Below the pieces are notes generated by a model that did no database searches, was not told the origin of the DNA, and saw only the letters and a program-made list of their open reading frames with translations. From Bacteroidota bacterium (GTDB lineage: Bacteria; Bacteroidota; Bacteroidia; Flavobacteriales_D; Sanyastnellaceae), in the NCBI GenBank assembly GCA_027622975.1, contig JAQBVN010000003.1, positions 62,001 to 126,000 of the forward strand: a stretch of DNA of 64,000 bases, given 5' to 3'. The position numbers and the translations under genes were made by a program. Shown one piece after another: positions 1-8,684 of this stretch (position 1 is the first letter of the stretch; the number at the start of each line of letters is the position of its first letter).

Positions 1-942
1 AACAATGCCCGCTGCCACCAACATGGGAACCGTGGTGGCCATGGAGAACATCACCATGCCAGCGGCCAAAAGCAAGGCACCAATCAACATCAATTCAACA
101 CGTCCATGCCGGTCTGAAGCCCTTCCAGCCAAGAGACGGGTCACGACTGAAGCCACCACAACGATGGTGTTGAACGACCCCTTGTATGTGAACCCCAAAT
201 CTTCCACCAAATCTGGCGTAATCGTCAAAAAGGTTCCAAACGCGATGGCCACGGGGAGCAAAAAAACAGAAGCAGGCCATGCCGATCGCTCGACCACTCC
301 ACCACCAAAGACATTGAGATCAGACCATTGGACCGGACGTGCGTGGGGCAAACTCTCGGGAAGCAACATGGTCATGCCATAGGATGCCATCCCGAGCAAA
401 CTGCTGGCCAAAAACATGGTTTCATATCCCCACTCTACGGCAAGCCAACTTCCCAAGGCTGGACCCAAAGCCATGCCCGCATTTCCAGCGACACCGAGGT
501 ACCCAAGAGCCTCACCTCTTCGAGAAACCGGGGCAATGTCTGTCAAAAAAGCGCTGGTTCCGGTCGGCCGAAATCCTGTAGACATGCCATGGAACAACCG
601 CACCGCGAGAAAAGCCGAAATAGACAATGCCACATCCTCCAAACGACCTGCGCCGATGTACAAGAATCCAGAAATCCCTGCAACCGCCGTTCCAAAGAGC
701 ATGACAACCTTTCTTCCCGCCAAATCAGCCAACCTTCCGGACACAAACCGGCTCACAAACGCCCCCACAGTGAACAGCGCAACAATCCACCCAATCAAAT
801 GGCCAGACCCCTTCGCAGCCAAATAACCAGGAAGCTCTGGCAAGAGCATACCAAAGCTTGCCATGAACAGGACCGTCCCCGTGCATAGCAGCCAAAAAGT
901 TCGCGTGAAGAGTGGCTCGTTCAAGGCTGCGAAGGTACCCAC
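1..942 (-). CDS. MFS transporter (3' end outside window)
   Basis: Reading the minus strand from a GTG at 942 gives an uninterrupted frame of 314 codons running off the left edge, so the C-terminus is missing. The protein has repeated hydrophobic segments and the classic major-facilitator loop 2-3 motif (GRLADLAGRKVVMLFG) about 60 residues in, followed by RPTGTSAFLTDIAPVSRRGEALG, typical of drug/sugar efflux MFS proteins; a second, degenerate copy (AGRASDRHGR) lies after TM7. This is an inner-membrane secondary transporter; substrate is not predictable. The start is uncertain: no early ATG exists, and GTG 942 or TTG 924 are the candidates. It is divergent from the next gene with only 18 bases between starts, which is very little room for two promoters. 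Confidence 0.82.
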   Translation of the reverse strand, partial: MGTFAALNEPLFTRTFWLLCTGTVLFMASFGMLLPELPGYLAAKGSGHLIGWIVALFTVGAFVSRFVSGRLADLAGRKVVMLFGTAVAGISGFLYIGAGRLEDVALSISAFLAVRLFHGMSTGFRPTGTSAFLTDIAPVSRRGEALGYLGVAGNAGMALGPALGSWLAVEWGYETMFLASSLLGMASYGMTMLLPESLPHARPVQWSDLNVFGGGVVERSAWPASVFLLPVAIAFGTFLTITPDLVEDLGFTYKGSFNTIVVVASVVTRLLAGRASDRHGRVELMLIGALLLAAGMVMFSMATTVPMLVAAGIV

Positions 943-960
943 CTGTGCCTACATTGCACC

Positions 961-1377
961 ATGATTGGCAGGCAATATCCAGACAAAGTCCTTCTTGCTT
1001 GGGGAGAGGCCATTTCTGGTGATCAAGCCATCCGACACTGGCTCATGAGTCAAGGATATCCAGAACTGGGATTGTTTGTTCACGCGTTGCATTTGGACCC
1101 TTCTGCTCGCGAATGGCTTATGGCTGAAGGTCATCCTGAATTGATGGCACTGTGCCGAGGTGCCGAAGGAGATTCACAAGCCGTTCAGTGGCTTCGTGCG
1201 CACAATCTGGAAGTGCTTGCAGACATGGCCTTGGCCTCGGACAATGATGACGAAGCCATGGCACGGGTCCTGAAACATGGAGGTGCACTGTGGGGTGGTT
1301 TGGCTTTGAAAATTCGATCCATCAAGAATGGCATCGAATCCAGGCACAACGACTGGCACACATACAACCGAGACTAA
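961..1377 (+). CDS. hypothetical protein with short helical repeats
   Basis: 138 residues, no signal peptide or membrane segment, and no family I recognise. The sequence contains roughly three and a half copies of a 25-residue unit (residues about 22-46, 47-71, 72-96, then a partial) with the pattern A-x-x-W-L-x-x-x-G/N-x-P/x-E-L/V-x-x-L, seen as IRHWLMSQGYPEL, AREWLMAEGHPEL and AVQWLRAHNLEVL. This looks like a small alpha-solenoid of protein-interaction type, but that is inference. It stands alone between a divergent MFS transporter and a convergent peptidase. Its stop codon lies in the first copy of a 17-bp tandem DNA repeat. Confidence 0.65.
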   Translation: MIGRQYPDKVLLAWGEAISGDQAIRHWLMSQGYPELGLFVHALHLDPSAREWLMAEGHPELMALCRGAEGDSQAVQWLRAHNLEVLADMALASDNDDEAMARVLKHGGALWGGLALKIRSIKNGIESRHNDWHTYNRD

Positions 1378-1437
1378 CCTCGGAAAGAGACTAACCTCGG
1401 AAAGAGACTAAACTCGGAAAGAGACTAAACTCGGAAG
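1370..1437. repeat. 17-bp tandem repeat, four copies
   Basis: Four consecutive copies of GAGACTAACCTCGGAAA occupy 1370-1437 (copies at 1370, 1387, 1404 and 1421; copies 3 and 4 share a C-to-A change, and copy 4 lacks the last base). Copy 1 contains the stop codon of the upstream gene. Because the unit is 17 bp, its TAA falls in successive reading frames. The last copy also forms the left arm of an imperfect hairpin (1430-1454, CTCGGAAGAG / CTCTTCCCGAG) that overlaps the stop codon of the convergent peptidase gene, and could help termination in both directions, although there is no T-tract. Confidence 0.9.
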
Positions 1438-1440
1438 AGG

Positions 1441-2727
1441 CTACTCTTCCCGAGATTGACCTGGGGGAGTCATGAACACCAATTGACTCATGTGGTCCTC
1501 GTGCATCCAACGGTTCGCAACTTCCAACAAATGACTTGCGGTGAGCCCTTCAATGGCCTCAATCAAGGCATTCATTGTCTCCACCTTGTCATACATTAAG
1601 TACGTCTTGGCAAGGCCTGAAAGGACAGAAGCGCCGTGCTCGTGACCAAGTGCAATTTGACCGAGAATTTGCTGTTTGGCATCATGAAGTTGACGGGTGC
1701 CGAGGGCCTTGTTTCTCAGAGAGTGCAACTCGCGGCTCACCAAATGTTCCACCCGATCATGAAAACGAGCATCCGTGCCAAAATACACATTGAACATTCC
1801 AACGTCTTGGTATACAATGTGGTTGGCCTCGAGGTGATAAGCCATGCCATGTCGTTCACGAATGTTCAAATTCAGTCGACAATTCATGGAAGGTCCACCC
1901 AAGATGTTGGCCAAGACCGTCATGGGAAGTTTGTCCTTGTGATCCCCACCGGGAGCCAAGCATCCACTGACGTGATGGACTTGGTGCAAGCCTCGTGGTT
2001 CCACCCTACGAAAAGGCGGAGTGCCCTCAGGAACGACCCGCGATGGCAAATCCAAGCGGGCCGAGCCAGCCGATGGCGATTCCGAATCGGCACCCCCAAA
2101 CTCAGCAAAGTGCCTCTCGGCCCAATGAAGGACTTCCGCCCATGAAACTGACCCCACCACACCAAGCACCATGCGATGGGGGCGATAATTCGCTGCGACA
2201 AAATCAGTTACGTCGCATCGGGATAGCTTTCTCACGCTGTCTTCATCCCCCAAAATCCGTCTGCCCAAGGGATGATTCTCGAACAAAAGTGTCTCGAAAT
2301 CCTCGAAAATGACATCTCCAGGCTGATCCTGAACACTCGCAATTTCATCCAACACCACATCTCGTTCCTTGTCCAATTCAGCCTCTGGAAACGTGCTGCG
2401 AAAAGCGATGTCGGCCAAGAGTTCGAGTGCTCGTTCAGTATACCGAGTCCGCTGCGAGGATGTGATCCAGGTATCCTCTTTGGTGGTGTAGGCATTGACT
2501 TCTCCCCCCACAGATTCCATGCGGTTCAGGATGTGAAACGCCTTTCGTTGCGTGGTTCCTTTGAACAGGACATGTTCAATGAAATGGGCCAAACCCTCTT
2601 TCCCTGTCTCCTCATCCCTGGTCCCCGCATTGATCACCAGGGCGCAATGACTGACTTCGCGAGGCAACCACGCATGAATGATCCGGAGACCGTTGGGCAA
2701 AACATGTGTGCTGAATTCCTGAGCCAT
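1441..2727 (-). CDS. M16 family zinc metallopeptidase
   Basis: 428-residue insulinase/pitrilysin-family protein. The inverted zinc motif HxxEH is present (HFIEH, residues 48-52) with the distal glutamate at about residue 128 (VVLDEI), so the metal site is complete and this should be the active rather than the inactive partner of an M16 pair. The N-terminal M16 domain is followed by the middle/C-terminal substrate-binding half, with LGGPSMNCRLNLNIRER matching the usual GG-x-S-SRLF-x-x-IRE region. The open frame extends 35 codons upstream to 2832, but that stretch shows no family similarity, so I place the start at the ATG before AQEFSTHVLPNG. No signal peptide is visible; such proteins degrade peptides in the cytoplasm or periplasm. 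Confidence 0.9.
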   Translation of the reverse strand: MAQEFSTHVLPNGLRIIHAWLPREVSHCALVINAGTRDEETGKEGLAHFIEHVLFKGTTQRKAFHILNRMESVGGEVNAYTTKEDTWITSSQRTRYTERALELLADIAFRSTFPEAELDKERDVVLDEIASVQDQPGDVIFEDFETLLFENHPLGRRILGDEDSVRKLSRCDVTDFVAANYRPHRMVLGVVGSVSWAEVLHWAERHFAEFGGADSESPSAGSARLDLPSRVVPEGTPPFRRVEPRGLHQVHHVSGCLAPGGDHKDKLPMTVLANILGGPSMNCRLNLNIRERHGMAYHLEANHIVYQDVGMFNVYFGTDARFHDRVEHLVSRELHSLRNKALGTRQLHDAKQQILGQIALGHEHGASVLSGLAKTYLMYDKVETMNALIEAIEGLTASHLLEVANRWMHEDHMSQLVFMTPPGQSREE

Positions 2728-2856
2728 CGAGGAAGCGAAATTCGGGCGGATTTCCCCACCTCCGACGTATCCATGACAGTCCAAAGTCCATCTTTTGTCA
2801 CAGCACACTTTCGCCGGAGTGAACAGGGACACCCAATCAGTCCACGGATGCTGTCG

Positions 2857-4377
2857 TCAAGCCCAAAAAGCCATCAATGCGAGCATCACACATCCCGCGA
2901 CGATCATGATGAGCAGAGTGTACGGCAAAATGTCTCGTGCCGAAAGCCCCGTGATGCCTAGGAGTGGCAACGCCCAAAAAGGCTGAAGCATGTTGGTCAA
3001 TTCGTCACCAAATGCCATGGCCATGATGCCGCGTTCCAATGGGACCCCCAAGGCGTGGCAGGCCTCCAACACGAGTGGACCTTGAACAGCCCATTGCCCA
3101 CCTCCACTTGGAACAAAAATGTTCAGCAGCCCAGAAGAGACAAACAACGCTTCTGGTAGCATGGAAGGCGAGGTTAGATTGACCAAGGTTTGGGCCAGCA
3201 ACTCACCAAGTCCTGTCCCCGTCACCATGCCCATGATGCCAAAATACAGGGGAAACTGCACCAATATCCCCGAGGCCCCAGCAATGGCTTGATCCAAGGC
3301 AGCAAGCATGCCCTTCACTTGACCATGGGCGACCATGGCGAATCCAAGCAACACCAAGTTGATCCAATCGGGGGTGACAAACGTGAGCTGGGTCCAGGTT
3401 TCGTTCCTTGCCGCCCACATCAGGGCACCACCCATGCATGCCAATCCCAACAGATAGGCCAAGCCCCTTTGTGTATCCAAACGGTCCGCGAATCCATGAA
3501 CTGAACTTGTCACCATGCCATTCGCGGATCCTTCCTCAGGTTCTGGAACTGCCGTGCCCCACGATTCGGAAGCACCCGAGCGCCATGACTCTGGGTTTTC
3601 CGATCCATCGCTTCCCGTGTTCGTCTCCCCTCGGTCGTCGGTCGATGCGCGTGAACTTGCGTCAAACGTCCTTTGTCCCAACCATGCAAACACTGCAATC
3701 ACTGCCAGGCCCACAGCCAGGGTCACCATCAAACTCCAGTTGCTCAACGCCGTTTCTCTGAGGGACATGGCTTCAGGCAATTCGGACGCCCATGCTGCCT
3801 GAGGAACCAAAGATTGCAGATGACCCGATTCTGCGGCCTTGAGTGGTGCAGACCCACTGATGCCCCCATGCCAAACGAGTAGTCCGGTGTACCCCGCGGC
3901 ACCGAGAACGCCTGCGTGGATGTGATGAAGGTTTGAAGATTCCGGGGTGCGCCTCATGGTATCGAGAACGCCCCGAACCAAGATGGCTCCTCCAATCAAG
4001 CCCAACCCCCAATTCAACCATCCGAGTGCCATGCTCAACATGGCCACCTTGGCAGGCGCCCACGCAGGCCGAAGGACCAACCAATCCACCGCCTTTGACA
4101 ACATGCGTAACACGGGAGGGGCCAAGGCCAACACATGGCCTAGGACAAGCATGAACATTGCCTGAAAACCAAACCTCATCAGCCCGGGATTCCACAGTCC
4201 ATCCACCCAAGAATTCAATACTTCGTGGGGAGAAGACAAAGGCAACGCAGAAACTGCGGCAACGACCGTGAGGAGAATGGCTATGGAAAACGGAGTGGGT
4301 AGCCACCTCTGAAAGGCCTGTGCATAAGCATTCAGCGCACGATCCAAGCCTGATTCACCGGAGCGAGCGGAAGCCAT
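2857..4377 (-). CDS. atoE: short-chain fatty acid transporter, AtoE/TIGR00366 family
   Basis: 506-residue polytopic membrane protein. The N-terminus (RALNAYAQAFQRWLPTPFSI), the internal MLSMALGWLNWGLGLIGGAI segment and the GGGQWAVQGP motif are characteristic of the AtoE short-chain fatty acid uptake family. A polar stretch of about 60 residues rich in S, T, E, D and G (around residues 225-290) sits in the middle loop. It lies directly downstream of DUF3127 on the same strand (8 bases apart). In other bacteria the family imports butyrate or acetoacetate for beta-oxidation; nearby etfAB would be consistent with fatty-acid oxidation, but that link is inference. Confidence 0.85.
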   Translation of the reverse strand: MASARSGESGLDRALNAYAQAFQRWLPTPFSIAILLTVVAAVSALPLSSPHEVLNSWVDGLWNPGLMRFGFQAMFMLVLGHVLALAPPVLRMLSKAVDWLVLRPAWAPAKVAMLSMALGWLNWGLGLIGGAILVRGVLDTMRRTPESSNLHHIHAGVLGAAGYTGLLVWHGGISGSAPLKAAESGHLQSLVPQAAWASELPEAMSLRETALSNWSLMVTLAVGLAVIAVFAWLGQRTFDASSRASTDDRGETNTGSDGSENPESWRSGASESWGTAVPEPEEGSANGMVTSSVHGFADRLDTQRGLAYLLGLACMGGALMWAARNETWTQLTFVTPDWINLVLLGFAMVAHGQVKGMLAALDQAIAGASGILVQFPLYFGIMGMVTGTGLGELLAQTLVNLTSPSMLPEALFVSSGLLNIFVPSGGGQWAVQGPLVLEACHALGVPLERGIMAMAFGDELTNMLQPFWALPLLGITGLSARDILPYTLLIMIVAGCVMLALMAFWA

Positions 4378-4385
4378 ACCCCCAA

Positions 4386-4763
4386 TCAGAAGGGCAAATC
4401 GTCGTCGTCGACGGGAGCCACAGTGGACATGGGGGGCACGGAGGGCATGGGCGCAGAACTCACAGCTCCGGCCTGACCCGTTGGGGCTGCCTCCGAGGCA
4501 TCACCTCGTTCAATCCGCCAAGCATTCAAATCCACGTAGTAATTCCCGTTGTATTCCCGGCCGCGCAAATCGAATTTCACATTCACCACGTCGCCCTCAG
4601 CGAATTGACCCAATTGATCGGTCTTCTCCTTCAATGCGGAGAACTTGATGTCTTGTGGGTACTGCTCAAGCGTTGTAATCACAAAATCTCGCTTGTAAAA
4701 TCCACTTGGGAAGTCTTGCTGGTCAAACAGCTTTTTCAGGGTGCCTTTCACTTCAAATGCCAT
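4386..4763 (-). CDS. DUF3127 protein (OB-fold-like) with an SSB-type acidic tail
   Basis: 125 residues. The first ~90 residues match the DUF3127 family, common in Bacteroidota (MAFEVKGTLKKLFDQQDF start, KFSALKEKTDQL, Y-V-DLNAWRI), with an alternating beta pattern suggesting an OB-like fold. A disordered, Ala/Ser/Pro-rich linker follows, and the last residues are VDDDDLPF, identical in style to the C-terminal tip by which bacterial SSB proteins recruit repair and replication partners. This supports a role on nucleic acids or in binding the same partners; function is otherwise unknown. It is cytosolic, and is followed after 8 bases by the AtoE-like gene. Confidence 0.85.
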   Translation of the reverse strand: MAFEVKGTLKKLFDQQDFPSGFYKRDFVITTLEQYPQDIKFSALKEKTDQLGQFAEGDVVNVKFDLRGREYNGNYYVDLNAWRIERGDASEAAPTGQAGAVSSAPMPSVPPMSTVAPVDDDDLPF

Positions 4764-4799
4764 GAAACGAAGGTAGGATGTACCCGTCGATTTACCGAG

Positions 4800-5714
4800 T
4801 CAACCGGCGTTGAATGCCAGAAGTGTTTTCCACGCTTCGTCCACCAAACCGTTGTCCAAAAGTTGGGCCGCTCGAGCATGCAAAGCCCGCTCAAGTTCCA
4901 CGCCCTCACCTTCGTAGCGCATGAACACGTCGGACAGTTCAAGCAATTTGTACTCGTTGACGTCCGTCTCGTCCGGCATGCATTCGCAACCACCCAACAT
5001 CGCCAATTGATTTCCCGTCAACACATCGCTTGTTCGAATGTCCTCGGGAAGGGCATCGACCCCCATGCCTGGCACACCCAGCGGTTTGGGCACTTCAAAC
5101 AACGCCTCACCTGAAGCTCGAACGTAATGGTCTCCTCCACACCGGCCCACCAAATCCAACTTCGTGGCGTCGGGCAGCCCCGAGGCGTTGAGCACATCAC
5201 CCCGAGCGTGAATTCGAACGATCTCAGCAAAGACCAGTTGACCGGCCCCGCCCTGATCGCCAAGTGACTCCACCTTGACCACACGACATTCCAACTGGAT
5301 GGGTGATTCTGCCACCCGAGGCGGGCGAACGTCCATGGACGCCAGAGGGGTCAGGCCGGCCTTCACGAATTCATCCACGCCCGCGTCAAAATCCGTACTC
5401 GCCAAAGAACATGCATGAACCATGGCGTAATCCACCAAATTCACGACCACCTCAGGAACGACTTGAACATTGTCCCATGTGTGTTTGGTCGTGGCATCTC
5501 GCCCCCTTCGGGCCGGAGAAAAAATGACCCACGGAGGGTTGGCAGAGAACACGTTGAAATAGCTGAAAGGAGCCAAATTCACACGTCCCATGGCATCCAT
5601 GGAACTCACAAAGGCAATCGGTCTGGGTGCAATGCCACCGAGGAGGAATCCATGCAGGGTTCGGGCATCGACGTCCTGGGGTCGAAGCGATGTCACCTCA
5701 GAAGACGACTTCAT
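4800..5714 (-). CDS. flavin reductase-like FMN-binding protein
   Basis: 304-residue soluble protein of the flavoredoxin/DIM6-NTAB family. The N-terminal half contains the signature FLLGGIAPRPIAFVSSMD and NLAPFSYFNVFSANPPWVIFS, the FMN-binding split barrel. The C-terminal ~100 residues (after YVRASGEALFEVPKPLG) form an additional region seen in Bacteroidota homologues and of unknown role. It presumably binds FMN and takes part in a reductase or oxygenase reaction; substrate unknown. Its ATG overlaps the purE stop codon (ATGA at 5711-5714), which implies translational coupling with purE. Confidence 0.88.
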   Translation of the reverse strand: MKSSSEVTSLRPQDVDARTLHGFLLGGIAPRPIAFVSSMDAMGRVNLAPFSYFNVFSANPPWVIFSPARRGRDATTKHTWDNVQVVPEVVVNLVDYAMVHACSLASTDFDAGVDEFVKAGLTPLASMDVRPPRVAESPIQLECRVVKVESLGDQGGAGQLVFAEIVRIHARGDVLNASGLPDATKLDLVGRCGGDHYVRASGEALFEVPKPLGVPGMGVDALPEDIRTSDVLTGNQLAMLGGCECMPDETDVNEYKLLELSDVFMRYEGEGVELERALHARAAQLLDNGLVDEAWKTLLAFNAG

Positions 5715-6211
5715 GAGCTCCGATGGGATTCCACAGCCTGCAAGGAAGCCATGACCTTGTCCTTCAGAGATGCCTTGTAAGCGGAGATACGCTCTCGCAA
5801 TGCATCGTCAGATGCTCCGAGAATTTGGGCTGCCAAAATTCCGGCATTCACCCCACCATCCAAGGCCACAGTTGCCACAGGCACACCAGCGGGCATCTGG
5901 AGAATGCTCAACACGGAATCCCAACCGTCGATGCTGTTGCTGCTTTTGATGGGAACCCCAATCACGGGAAGGGGAGTCAGCGATGCGGTCATCCCAGGAA
6001 GATGGGCGGCCCCTCCGGCCCCTGCAATGATGACCCCCACCCCGCGACCTGCCGCTTCTTGGGCGTACTGCATCATTCGTTCTGGGGTCCGATGCGCCGA
6101 AACAACGGTCATTTCACAAGTCACGCCGAGCTCCTGAAGGATCTTTTGGGCCCCTTCCATCACAGGCAAATCGCTTGCGCTTCCCATGATGATGCCAACT
6201 GATTTGTTCAT
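5711..6211 (-). CDS. purE: 5-(carboxyamino)imidazole ribonucleotide mutase
   Basis: 166 residues, the usual length for class I PurE, which converts N5-CAIR to CAIR in purine synthesis. The substrate-binding motifs are intact: GIIMGSASDLPVM near the N-terminus, SAHRTPERM with the catalytic histidine, and GAGGAAHLPGM. The C-terminal part PVATVALDGGVNAGILAAQIL is also typical. The open frame starts 12 codons earlier (6247), but the ATG at 6211 (MNKSVGII) fits family N-termini and clears the upstream gene. It sits between the bifunctional-nuclease-like gene and the coupled flavin reductase gene. Confidence 0.96.
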   Translation of the reverse strand: MNKSVGIIMGSASDLPVMEGAQKILQELGVTCEMTVVSAHRTPERMMQYAQEAAGRGVGVIIAGAGGAAHLPGMTASLTPLPVIGVPIKSSNSIDGWDSVLSILQMPAGVPVATVALDGGVNAGILAAQILGASDDALRERISAYKASLKDKVMASLQAVESHRSS

Positions 6212-6243
6212 GCGGCTAAGATACGCCGTGGCCGCATGCCGAA

Positions 6244-6819
6244 TCACCCAGCCGACTGTTGGTCGATCCGCTTTTTCAGTTCCGAGGCCAACTCGTAATT
6301 CTCATGCTCGATGGCCTCTTGCAATTTTTTCTTCAATTCTTCGACCGTCACCTGTTCTCCGGCCTCTTGTTCCAATTCTTCCAACCGGTCGACTGCATCC
6401 TCGCCCTCTCCTTCGGGATCTATGCCTGCAATTTGAAGAACTTCTTCGCTGCAACGAAGTGGACAGCCAAACCTCACACCCACGGCCACAGCATCCGACG
6501 ACCTCGAATCAATGTATTCCTCTCTCACCCCATCTGTGACCGTGATTTGGGCATAGAACACTCCCTCAACCATTTTGTGAATCAAGACCTCTGTCACCTC
6601 CATGCCAAAGGCCGTCAAGGCATTTTTCATCAGGTCGTGTGTCAAAGGCCGACTCGGCTTCATGTTTTCAAGCTCAATGGCAATGGACTGCGCTTCAGCG
6701 CCCCCAATGACAATGGGGAGTTTCCGACGGCCGTTTACTTCACCCATAACCAGAGCGTATGCTCCAGAAGAGGATCCGCTCAATGCAATGTCCAAAATCT
6801 CGAGGTCGACCTTTTTCAT
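6244..6819 (-). CDS. bifunctional nuclease (BFN/DUF151) domain protein with UVR motif
   Basis: 191 residues. Residues 1-~135 are a DUF151/BFN domain (LPIVIGGAEAQSIAIELE, RPLTHDLMKNAL, IDSRSSDAVAVGVRFGCP), a fold with reported RNase/DNase activity in some members. The last ~40 residues (VEELKKKLQEAIEHENYELA followed by SELKKRIDQ) match the UVR motif found in UvrB, UvrC and ClpC, a coiled hairpin for protein contacts. BFN-UVR fusions are a known arrangement in Bacteroidota. Cytosolic; the target is unknown. It begins 21 bases after the etfA stop codon and is followed by purE. Confidence 0.9.
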   Translation of the reverse strand: MKKVDLEILDIALSGSSSGAYALVMGEVNGRRKLPIVIGGAEAQSIAIELENMKPSRPLTHDLMKNALTAFGMEVTEVLIHKMVEGVFYAQITVTDGVREEYIDSRSSDAVAVGVRFGCPLRCSEEVLQIAGIDPEGEGEDAVDRLEELEQEAGEQVTVEELKKKLQEAIEHENYELASELKKRIDQQSAG

Positions 6820-6840
6820 GCGCGCTGCGTCAGGTGCAGT

Positions 6841-7770
6841 TTAACCCAAATTTTGGACAGCTGCTGTCAGTTTGGGCAACACCTCGAAGGCATCGCCGAC
6901 GATGCCGTAGTCCGCGGCTTTGAAAAATGGTGCTTCGGGATCGGTGTTGATCGCCACAATGACTTTGCTTTGGTTGACACCTGCAAGATGTTGAATGGCA
7001 CCTGAAATACCCGCCGCGATGTACAAATCTGGGCGGATGGTGATGCCTGTTTGTCCCACGTGCTCGTGATGAGGACGCCATCCCATGTCGCTCACTGGCC
7101 GGCTGCATGCCGTGGTGGCGCCTAGGGCCTTGGCCAAATCCTCCACAATTCCCCAATGCTCAGGGCCTTTCAAACCTCGTCCCGCCGAAACCACCCGAAC
7201 GGCTTCGGGAAGTGGCACCGACCCATCCTCGCTGGAAGATTCGAATCCCGTCACCTTCAATCGAGCAGGACCAGCATCCACTCCAAACACTTCCACGGCA
7301 GCCGTTGCGCCGCTTTGATCCGCGCCAAAGGCATTGGGTGTCGTTGTGACCACCTTCACATCGGTGTGGACCTGCACATGGGCCATCGCCTTGCCACTGA
7401 AGACATTGCGTTGAAAGGTGTTCCCATCCACGGGGGACGTCACGCCGGGCACCAGCCCCGCCTTCAAACGAACAGCCACCCGAGGGGCCACAGCCCTTCC
7501 TACATGGTCATGGGGCGCCACCACGAGACTGGCCCCCAAGGACTGAGCGGCAGCTGCGACTGCACGGGCGATTTGACCTTCATCCTGGAGATCCTCCGTC
7601 ACGTGCAACACATTGGACGCCCCCGCTGACCCCATGCCACCATCCCCCGTCAGGGGTCCCACAACGAGCGCGGTCACGTGAGCTCCATGACGAGCAGCGT
7701 ACGAAATGGCTTCCAATCCGGCCTTGGTGGCCTGACCTTGTTTTGTCGGTACAAATGCCAAACAATTCAT
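6841..7770 (-). CDS. etfA: electron transfer flavoprotein alpha subunit
   Basis: 309-residue EtfA. The C-terminal FAD-binding domain is clear: SAGRGLKGPEHWGIVEDLAK, RPVSDMGWRPHHEHVGQTG, YIAAGISGAIQHLAGV, and AINTDPEAPFFKAADYGIVG. The N-terminal domain interacts with EtfB. With EtfB it passes electrons from acyl-CoA and other dehydrogenases to the quinone pool through ETF dehydrogenase (not in this window). It follows etfB after 18 bases and is almost certainly co-transcribed with it. Confidence 0.97.
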   Translation of the reverse strand: MNCLAFVPTKQGQATKAGLEAISYAARHGAHVTALVVGPLTGDGGMGSAGASNVLHVTEDLQDEGQIARAVAAAAQSLGASLVVAPHDHVGRAVAPRVAVRLKAGLVPGVTSPVDGNTFQRNVFSGKAMAHVQVHTDVKVVTTTPNAFGADQSGATAAVEVFGVDAGPARLKVTGFESSSEDGSVPLPEAVRVVSAGRGLKGPEHWGIVEDLAKALGATTACSRPVSDMGWRPHHEHVGQTGITIRPDLYIAAGISGAIQHLAGVNQSKVIVAINTDPEAPFFKAADYGIVGDAFEVLPKLTAAVQNLG

Positions 7771-7788
7771 GTCTCAGGTTTTGAGTGG

Positions 7789-8529
7789 TTAGAGGACTTT
7801 GGCTTCTTCACGCAACAAACGCACCAACACTTCGGGTTGGTCTGCGGAAATCATTTTACATGCGCCTTTCGCAGGGGGGAGTTCAAACTGTGCCACGGAG
7901 GTGCCTTGCGCCACGTTTTCAGGAGCCACCACTTGAAGGGGCTTGGTCCTGGCTGCCATGATTCCCCTCATGTTGGGGATTCGCTGTTCGGCCATGCCCT
8001 TGGAGGCGCTCACCACAACGGGAAGACCGGTCTCCACGACCTCCAACCCACCGCTCGCCTCACGACGAGCCTTGGCCGTTTGGCCATCAACATCCAACGA
8101 CGTCGCCAAAGAAATGAAGGGCATATCGAGCAATTCTGCCACCATCGCACCAACCACAGAGCCGTTGTGATCAATGGTCTCCTTGCCACAAAGGATCACG
8201 TCATAGGAGCCTGCCCGTGCTTGGGCGGCAATCAGCGTGGCCACTTGAAGAGCATCGGTTGGCACGGCATCCACGCGTATGGCATCGTCTGCACCAATGG
8301 CCAAGGCCTTTCGAATCACCGGATCACAATCGGCCTCGCCCACCGTGATGGTCGTGACGGAGCCACCGTGTTGCTCCTTCAACTCCAAGGCCCGCACCAA
8401 GGCGTACCATTCGTCGTAGGGATTCACAATAAACTGAACGCCGTTCACGTCAAACACTTTGTTGCCTTCCGCAAAGGCAATTCGGCTTGTCGTGTCGGGG
8501 GCTTTGCTGATGCAAACGAGAAACTTCAT
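7789..8529 (-). CDS. etfB: electron transfer flavoprotein beta subunit
   Basis: 246-residue EtfB, AMP-binding partner of EtfA. Recognised by MKFLVCISKAPDTTSRI at the N-terminus, NPYDEWYALVRALELKE, GADDAIRVD, and the ETF-beta signature VVETGLPVVVSASKGMAEQR followed by IPNMRGIMAARTKPL. The frame is open from 8571, but the ATG at 8529 precisely matches family N-termini. It is the first gene of a minus-strand run (etfB, etfA, BFN, purE, flavin reductase) and is divergent from the pyruvate dehydrogenase gene, with a 184-base shared upstream region. Confidence 0.97.
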   Translation of the reverse strand: MKFLVCISKAPDTTSRIAFAEGNKVFDVNGVQFIVNPYDEWYALVRALELKEQHGGSVTTITVGEADCDPVIRKALAIGADDAIRVDAVPTDALQVATLIAAQARAGSYDVILCGKETIDHNGSVVGAMVAELLDMPFISLATSLDVDGQTAKARREASGGLEVVETGLPVVVSASKGMAEQRIPNMRGIMAARTKPLQVVAPENVAQGTSVAQFELPPAKGACKMISADQPEVLVRLLREEAKVL

Positions 8530-8602
8530 GATGTGTAAATCTGCCAAAGTGTCATTGAGGTAGCCTCTCAATGCAGAGGCTCAAGACCCTTTGAACGCTT
8601 GA

Positions 8603-8610
8603 CAAAGGTA
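8603..8610 (-). promoter_or_regulatory. candidate -7 promoter element for etfB
   Basis: On the minus strand, TACCTTTG at 8610-8603 matches the Bacteroidota -7 consensus TAnnTTTG, about 75 bases before the etfB start. I see no convincing TTG at the -33 position. The predicted leader would contain a short inverted repeat (GCCTCT at 8563-8568 / AGAGGC at 8575-8580). Confidence 0.35.
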
Positions 8611-8684
8611 GTTCACTCCAGACCATTCCATGCCCGAAATCGTCATCCAATCCCCCCCGATGACCGGCACATTGCTCTGTGGAT

